From contig CM042089.1 of assembly GCA_023512835.1 (NCBI GenBank), forward strand, positions 16,170,562 through 16,234,561: a stretch of DNA of 64,000 nt. The letters are read 5' to 3'. Made by a program: the position numbers and the translations under genes. The notes beneath the pieces are model-generated. The model made no database searches. It worked only from the letters and a program-made list of their open reading frames with translations, and was not told the DNA's origin. Source of the DNA: Taxillus chinensis (Eukaryota > Streptophyta > Magnoliopsida > Santalales > Loranthaceae). Of this stretch, positions 60,039 to 64,000 are shown in pieces (within the stretch, counting starts at the first letter, position 1; every line of letters begins with the position of its first letter).

Positions 60039-61235
60039 GTTATAGTGCGTAGTGCAGTGTGCAAATCCACTGTCCAATGAGAGTGAGCCAGTGACAAACA
60101 TCCAAACATGAAACATACAACCAAGCATGAGAGATCAAACACAATTGATATAATTTCAAAAACAATACCATACTAAAATTAAACAATTAAATCATACCAA
60201 AAACATAAACAAAAATAGTATACCAGTAAACAATTAAACCAATGTACCAAAATCAAAAAACTAAAAACGAAATTAGCAAAAAACTAACTTAGAGTAGTCT
60301 CAAATGAAATTGGAAAAAAACAGTGTGCTTAAATAGTTAAATTAGCAAAAAATAACTTCCGTGTGCTCACGCAACTCACCTTGCCGGACTGGGGAGCAGT
60401 TCGCGGACGGACGGCAGCGCGGGGATCAGATCGGTGGCGTGGGGAGCAGCTTGGTGGAGTTGTTGGAGCAGATCGGCGACGTGGACGACGGCGCGGGGAG
60501 CTGTCTGTCGGCGATGAGGACGACGGTCGATGGGTTGCGCGGCTGCGCCTGGCGAGACGCGAAAGATGCCTCTCGTGTCATCAGGTGACGCGGCGGAGGA
60601 GGGGAAGATGCGGTCGCGGAAGAGGGGAAGACGCAGTCGCGGAAGAGGGGAAGACGCGAACGCGGAAGGGAAGACGCCTCTCAGTCAGTCGGTCTCGGCC
60701 TCTGCTCTAGGGTAGGGTAAGCGGCTGCGGCTGTAGGGTAAATGCAATAATGCATATGCGATAACGCATATGCGACGATAATGCGATGCGTAAAATTAAA
60801 ATTTAATATGTTAATTAACTTTGGACTGCCGACTCGACATCACATGGAGTGGATCCGTGGACCGGTCCGGGTTCGTTAAGTATTGGTCCGCACGGATCAC
60901 GGGCCAAACGGACCAACCCGTTTAGGCCCGTAATTCAAATGGACCAGGTTTAGAGTGGTCTGATCCGGTCTGATCCGCGGACCGACGGTCCATTTTACAC
61001 CCATAGATATTATTAACTTAAATAATATCAAGTTAAATATAACTTTATTTAATATCGGAGCGCGACAGCTGACGGTCCGCATTTTAAATTAAAATGAATT
61101 AAGAAGTTTATGAAATATGGCCGGGGACCAAACAGCCAATACGGGTGACGTCTCACTGTCTCATTGGAGCGACGGTCGGACCAGAGACTTGGCATCCCCA
61201 CCCATGACTTTTCATGCTTCATATCGTTTTTGTTT

Positions 61236-61252
61236 CCTATATATATAACTAG
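61236..61252 (+). promoter_or_regulatory. TATA box of the O-methyltransferase gene
   Basis: CCTATATATATAACTAG, about 105 bases upstream of the ATG at 61354, in a suitable position for a plant Pol II core promoter. It lies 230 bases to the right of the hAT insertion at 58893-61005, so the transposon sits in the proximal promoter. Confidence 0.55.
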
Positions 61253-61353
61253 ACAGGCAGACGTTCCAACATGTCTCGTCGTATAGCTTCTTCTTCACCC
61301 ATCAACTTCCTTCCCCTTTTATCCTTGTCCTAAGTGTGGGAGGATAGGGAAAT

Positions 61354-62178
61354 ATGGCAAGACACGAAGACGACGTCGAAGAAGCCCTCCAACTCCAAGG
61401 CCAAGCACTCATTTGGAAGCAGATGTTCGCCTTCGCTGACTCCATGGCGCTGAGATGCGCCGTGGAGCTCCACATCGCCGACATCCTACACTCACACCCC
61501 CACCCACTCACCCTCTCCCAACTCGCCTCCGGCATAGCCTCCACCACCGCCGGTGGGCGCCAACCGCTAGACATCCCCTGCCTCGCACGTATCATGAGGC
61601 TCCTAGTCCGCAAGGGCGTCTTCGCGGTACACCACTCCCCAGGAGACAAGGAGCCCCACTACGGGCCCACACACGCCTCCAGTTGGCTGCTACGCGGCGG
61701 CGACGGGGATGATGATCTCCGTCGTCGTCGTCGTCAGCAGCCGATGACCTTGGCTCCGATGGTCCTAGTTGGGACCCACCCGATAGCGACGGACCCGTGG
61801 CAATACTTAAGCCGCTGCGTCGTCGAAGGCGGCGTGGCGTTCGAGAAGTGCCACGGCTGCGAGATTTGGGACGTCATGGCCATCGACCCGGAGTTCAATC
61901 GGGTCTTCAACGATGGGATGGCGTGTACAGCCACAATCACGATGAAGGCGGTGACGCAGTGTTACGAGGATGGACTCGCTCACATTGGATCGCTCGTCGA
62001 CGTTGGAGGTGGGACCGGGACAGCCATCGCGGAGGTTGTCAAGGCGTTCCCGCATGTACGAGGAATCAACTTCGACCTGCCCCATGTCATCGCCACGGCA
62101 CCGGAGATTCCCGGCGTGTCGCACGTGGCAGGTGACATGTTCCGGGAGGTTCCTAAGGCCGATGCCGTTATGATGAAG
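61354..62178 (+). CDS. plant class I-type (COMT-like) SAM-dependent O-methyltransferase, exon 1 (275 codons)
   Basis: Transfers methyl groups from SAM to hydroxyls of phenolic or alkaloid-type metabolites; the substrate cannot be told. Residues 15-105 are the plant dimerisation domain (ALIWKQMFAFADSMALRCAVEL). The SAM-binding motif LVDVGGGTGT is at 214-223, with FDLPHV at 240-245 and VAGDMF at 258-263. The exon ends AVMMK with donor GTAATT at 62179, exactly where two-exon members of the family place their intron before the WILHDW exon with the catalytic His. That second exon (about 85-95 codons) is not found up to 64000. Odd: a (CGT)n run gives Arg123-Arg127 in a loop insertion (112-129). The coding region is GC-rich amid AT-rich DNA. 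Confidence 0.88.
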
Positions 62179-64000
62179 GTAATTAATAAAGTGACAATTG
62201 TTTTTAAAATAATAATAACTACTTGTCGGCCAAATAAAATAAAAAAATCATGTATCGAAAGCATTTAAAAAAAAAAAACGAAGGTGAGCGGACAAATGGC
62301 TGACCTATTATATTAATTTTGATCGAACAAGAGATGATTAACTCGCTCACTAAAATATTAAAACGATAAAAACAAAACCTTTAGAAATTTGACCAATGAG
62401 AATTAATTATTGATATAAATTAAACTATAATTTAAATTTAATCAAGTATTTATAATCAAATAATTAAAATTATTCAACTTTTATATTTAGCTAAATAAAA
62501 AAACTGACCATATGAATTAATCGGATTGATAACTATTGATGTGTCATATTCTTCCTTGCCGATGATTGGTATGTAAAAAAAAAATATTATCTACATTTAA
62601 AATGTTGACATGTTAACATCCGGCTTACAATCCGACTAACTCATAAGGTTCAAAATCAAAAATATATATAACTTGCTATAATATCAATTTAACTTATGAT
62701 ATATAATAGTACATCATTTTTTTTTTTGCATAAATATGATTTTTCCCAATCTACTCTTACATTATATCCTTTTCAAATACTTAATTATTAAGTATTTAGT
62801 CGAGTTAAGATTAGGGGGCGATAGGGAAAGGGGGTGACGTAGAGGGAATGGGGTGGAGGGGCAGAGGGGATGTGAGCATGGGTGTAAAATATTTTTAGTA
62901 ATATATAATATGTCCAATATCCTTTTTATACATACATTAGTTTGCTATGTCCAATATGCTACTTTTTAAGAATATTATAGTAACATATTTGGTATAATTA
63001 AGTTTCCAATGATTGAAGACTTTTTTACAAACCACGTATCCCGTCTTTCAAACATTTATTTAGGAATATTATAACATTTGATCCCTGAATCCTATACTAG
63101 ATATCAAAATAAAGTCTTTCAAACAATCTAAATAGTCATCTTACTCGTTGAATCCTAAATGAAATACAAGCTTGAACAATTACTCAAAATATAAAAACAC
63201 CTTGTAGAAAATGAATCTTCTTTGCAGAGCACTAAACATCATTTAGTTTGCATTGATACCATAATGAAATCAAACAACAAGAAGCACAGAACTAGAATAG
63301 CCAGAACTGTAGCGGACAACACTCAAACTGTCAAGAGGAAACACCAAATACTGGATTATAATATATAATAAATACTCTTTTTAATTTAAGGTAAGCTAGC
63401 TAACATGTAGCATTTTTTTACCAACCATGGATAGAGATAGAGAGGTAAGAGGTAGAGCTAGAGCGATAGGCAACTATAGTGAAGTGTGGAGTGGCCGATC
63501 GTGAGATTGTGAAGCTGGACAGCATGCTACTAGATCAAATGAAGGGATGGGAGGTGAGATCGTGTGATCAAATCTTGTGGATTGCATCAATATTCGTGTG
63601 TGGTGATTGATGATGTCTTGTTGCTTAAGGCAATCAAGCCGACGATGGGCCGGCGGCAGAGCTAGACAACTGGGGTGAGAGTCATGAGATTGGTTGGCGT
63701 GGTGTGGTGTGGAACGTTAATGTTGTGGACTTGTGGTGAGTAGAGTAACCGAGAGCAGATGAGGACCTCTTAGGGTCTTCCCGCCTAAGGTAGTGAGGCG
63801 GAGGCCAGTGGCGACAGAGATGGACATGGTGAGGCAGGTCGACATTGGTAGTTGCTAGTGTGGGGCGTCAGGCGTGTCGTGTGTGGATTATGTGGAACGA
63901 CAAAGCGAACCGATATCGCTCGATTAGGGTTGCCAAATGGCAAGAGCGCACTCAAGCCACGCGGTCAGAAGACTAAAGACTTTTATGCTTGCCCATGTGT
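62179..64000. other. intron of the O-methyltransferase gene or downstream sequence
   Basis: AT-rich, with no open frame matching the missing second exon (no WxxHDW-type coding on the plus strand). 63420-63960 is more GC-rich, with GAGAT/GGTAGAGCTAGAG words, but no protein is recognised. Either the intron extends past the window or the gene is truncated. Confidence 0.5.

Larger units (their letters stand above)
58893..61005 (-). mobile_element. hAT transposon, TSD GATATTAT
   Basis: 2113 bp. Terminal inverted repeats TAGGGGTGTAAAACGGAC (58893) and TATGGGTGTAAAATGGACC (61005, minus). Perfect 8-bp duplication GATATTAT at 58885-58892 and 61006-61013, the hAT signature. Subterminal zones are dense in GGTCCG/CGGACC and CCCGTTTAGGCCCG words. 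Carries a truncated BED-finger transposase gene, a GC-rich presumed promoter/leader with AGAGGGGAAGACGC tandem units (about 60590-60680), and a 3' repeat zone (59141-59397). Confidence 0.93.

Noticed and set aside
60361..60715. Arg/Gly-rich frames on the plus strand
   Set aside because: Repeat-rich GC leader of the hAT element; no homology, multiple equal frames.
61797..62135. Alternative frames over the O-methyltransferase exon
   Set aside because: Shadows of a GC-rich coding exon; only the frame from 61354 has the SAM motifs.

Overview
The window is nuclear DNA from a flowering plant. Evidence: a 13-exon SCAMP gene with GT-AG introns, Ty3/gypsy chromovirus (Tekay/Del-like) retrotransposons primed by initiator Met tRNA, TRIM elements, an Au-like SINE, hAT transposons and a plant-type small-molecule O-methyltransferase. 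The species cannot be named from the sequence. Only three stretches look like host genes: SCAMP (36435-43636, +), the first exon of an O-methyltransferase (61354-62178, +, running into or beyond the right edge), and a broken serine-hydrolase fragment (58323-58780, -). Nearly everything else is transposon-derived.

Layout. 1-17031 is a nest. A minus-strand gypsy element has its LTR at 14882-17031, its gag start at 14165-14469 and the rest of gag-pol at 873-5157. It is split by a complete 9.0 kb plus-strand gypsy element (5158-14164, TSD GGCTC) and cut at 872 by a third, minus-oriented LTR that leaves the window. 17032-25500 holds LTRs: a solo LTR with TSD CCACC (17865-19885), a 2.5 kb minus LTR (20669-23213) with its polypurine tract, and a related LTR fragment split by a solo copia-type LTR with TSD CTACC (23847-25150). 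25500-36400 is AT-rich decayed repeat sequence with a textbook TRIM (30956-31367, two 171-bp LTRs, TSD GTAGG). SCAMP follows, with an Au-like SINE in its sixth intron. 44867-45350 is an hAT derivative. 45534-51472 is a deleted minus-strand gypsy element (TSD GTTAT) with a TRIM spliced into its primer-binding site. 51546-52658 is a second, larger TRIM-like element. 55127-58135 looks like a terminal-inverted-repeat element invaded by a solo LTR (55309-57616). 58893-61005 is an hAT transposon (TSD GATATTAT) whose transposase stops at the start of its catalytic domain.

How things work together. The retroelements form related families with the same priming and polypurine signals but different LTRs. 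None has an intact gag-pol, so any recent movement needed enzymes from elsewhere. The strongest unexplained signals are paired CACGTG palindromes in the LTR promoter whose inner arms change but stay self-complementary between copies, the precise TRIM/gypsy chimera built around the shared primer-binding site, and the in-frame TAG stops that recur across the copies.
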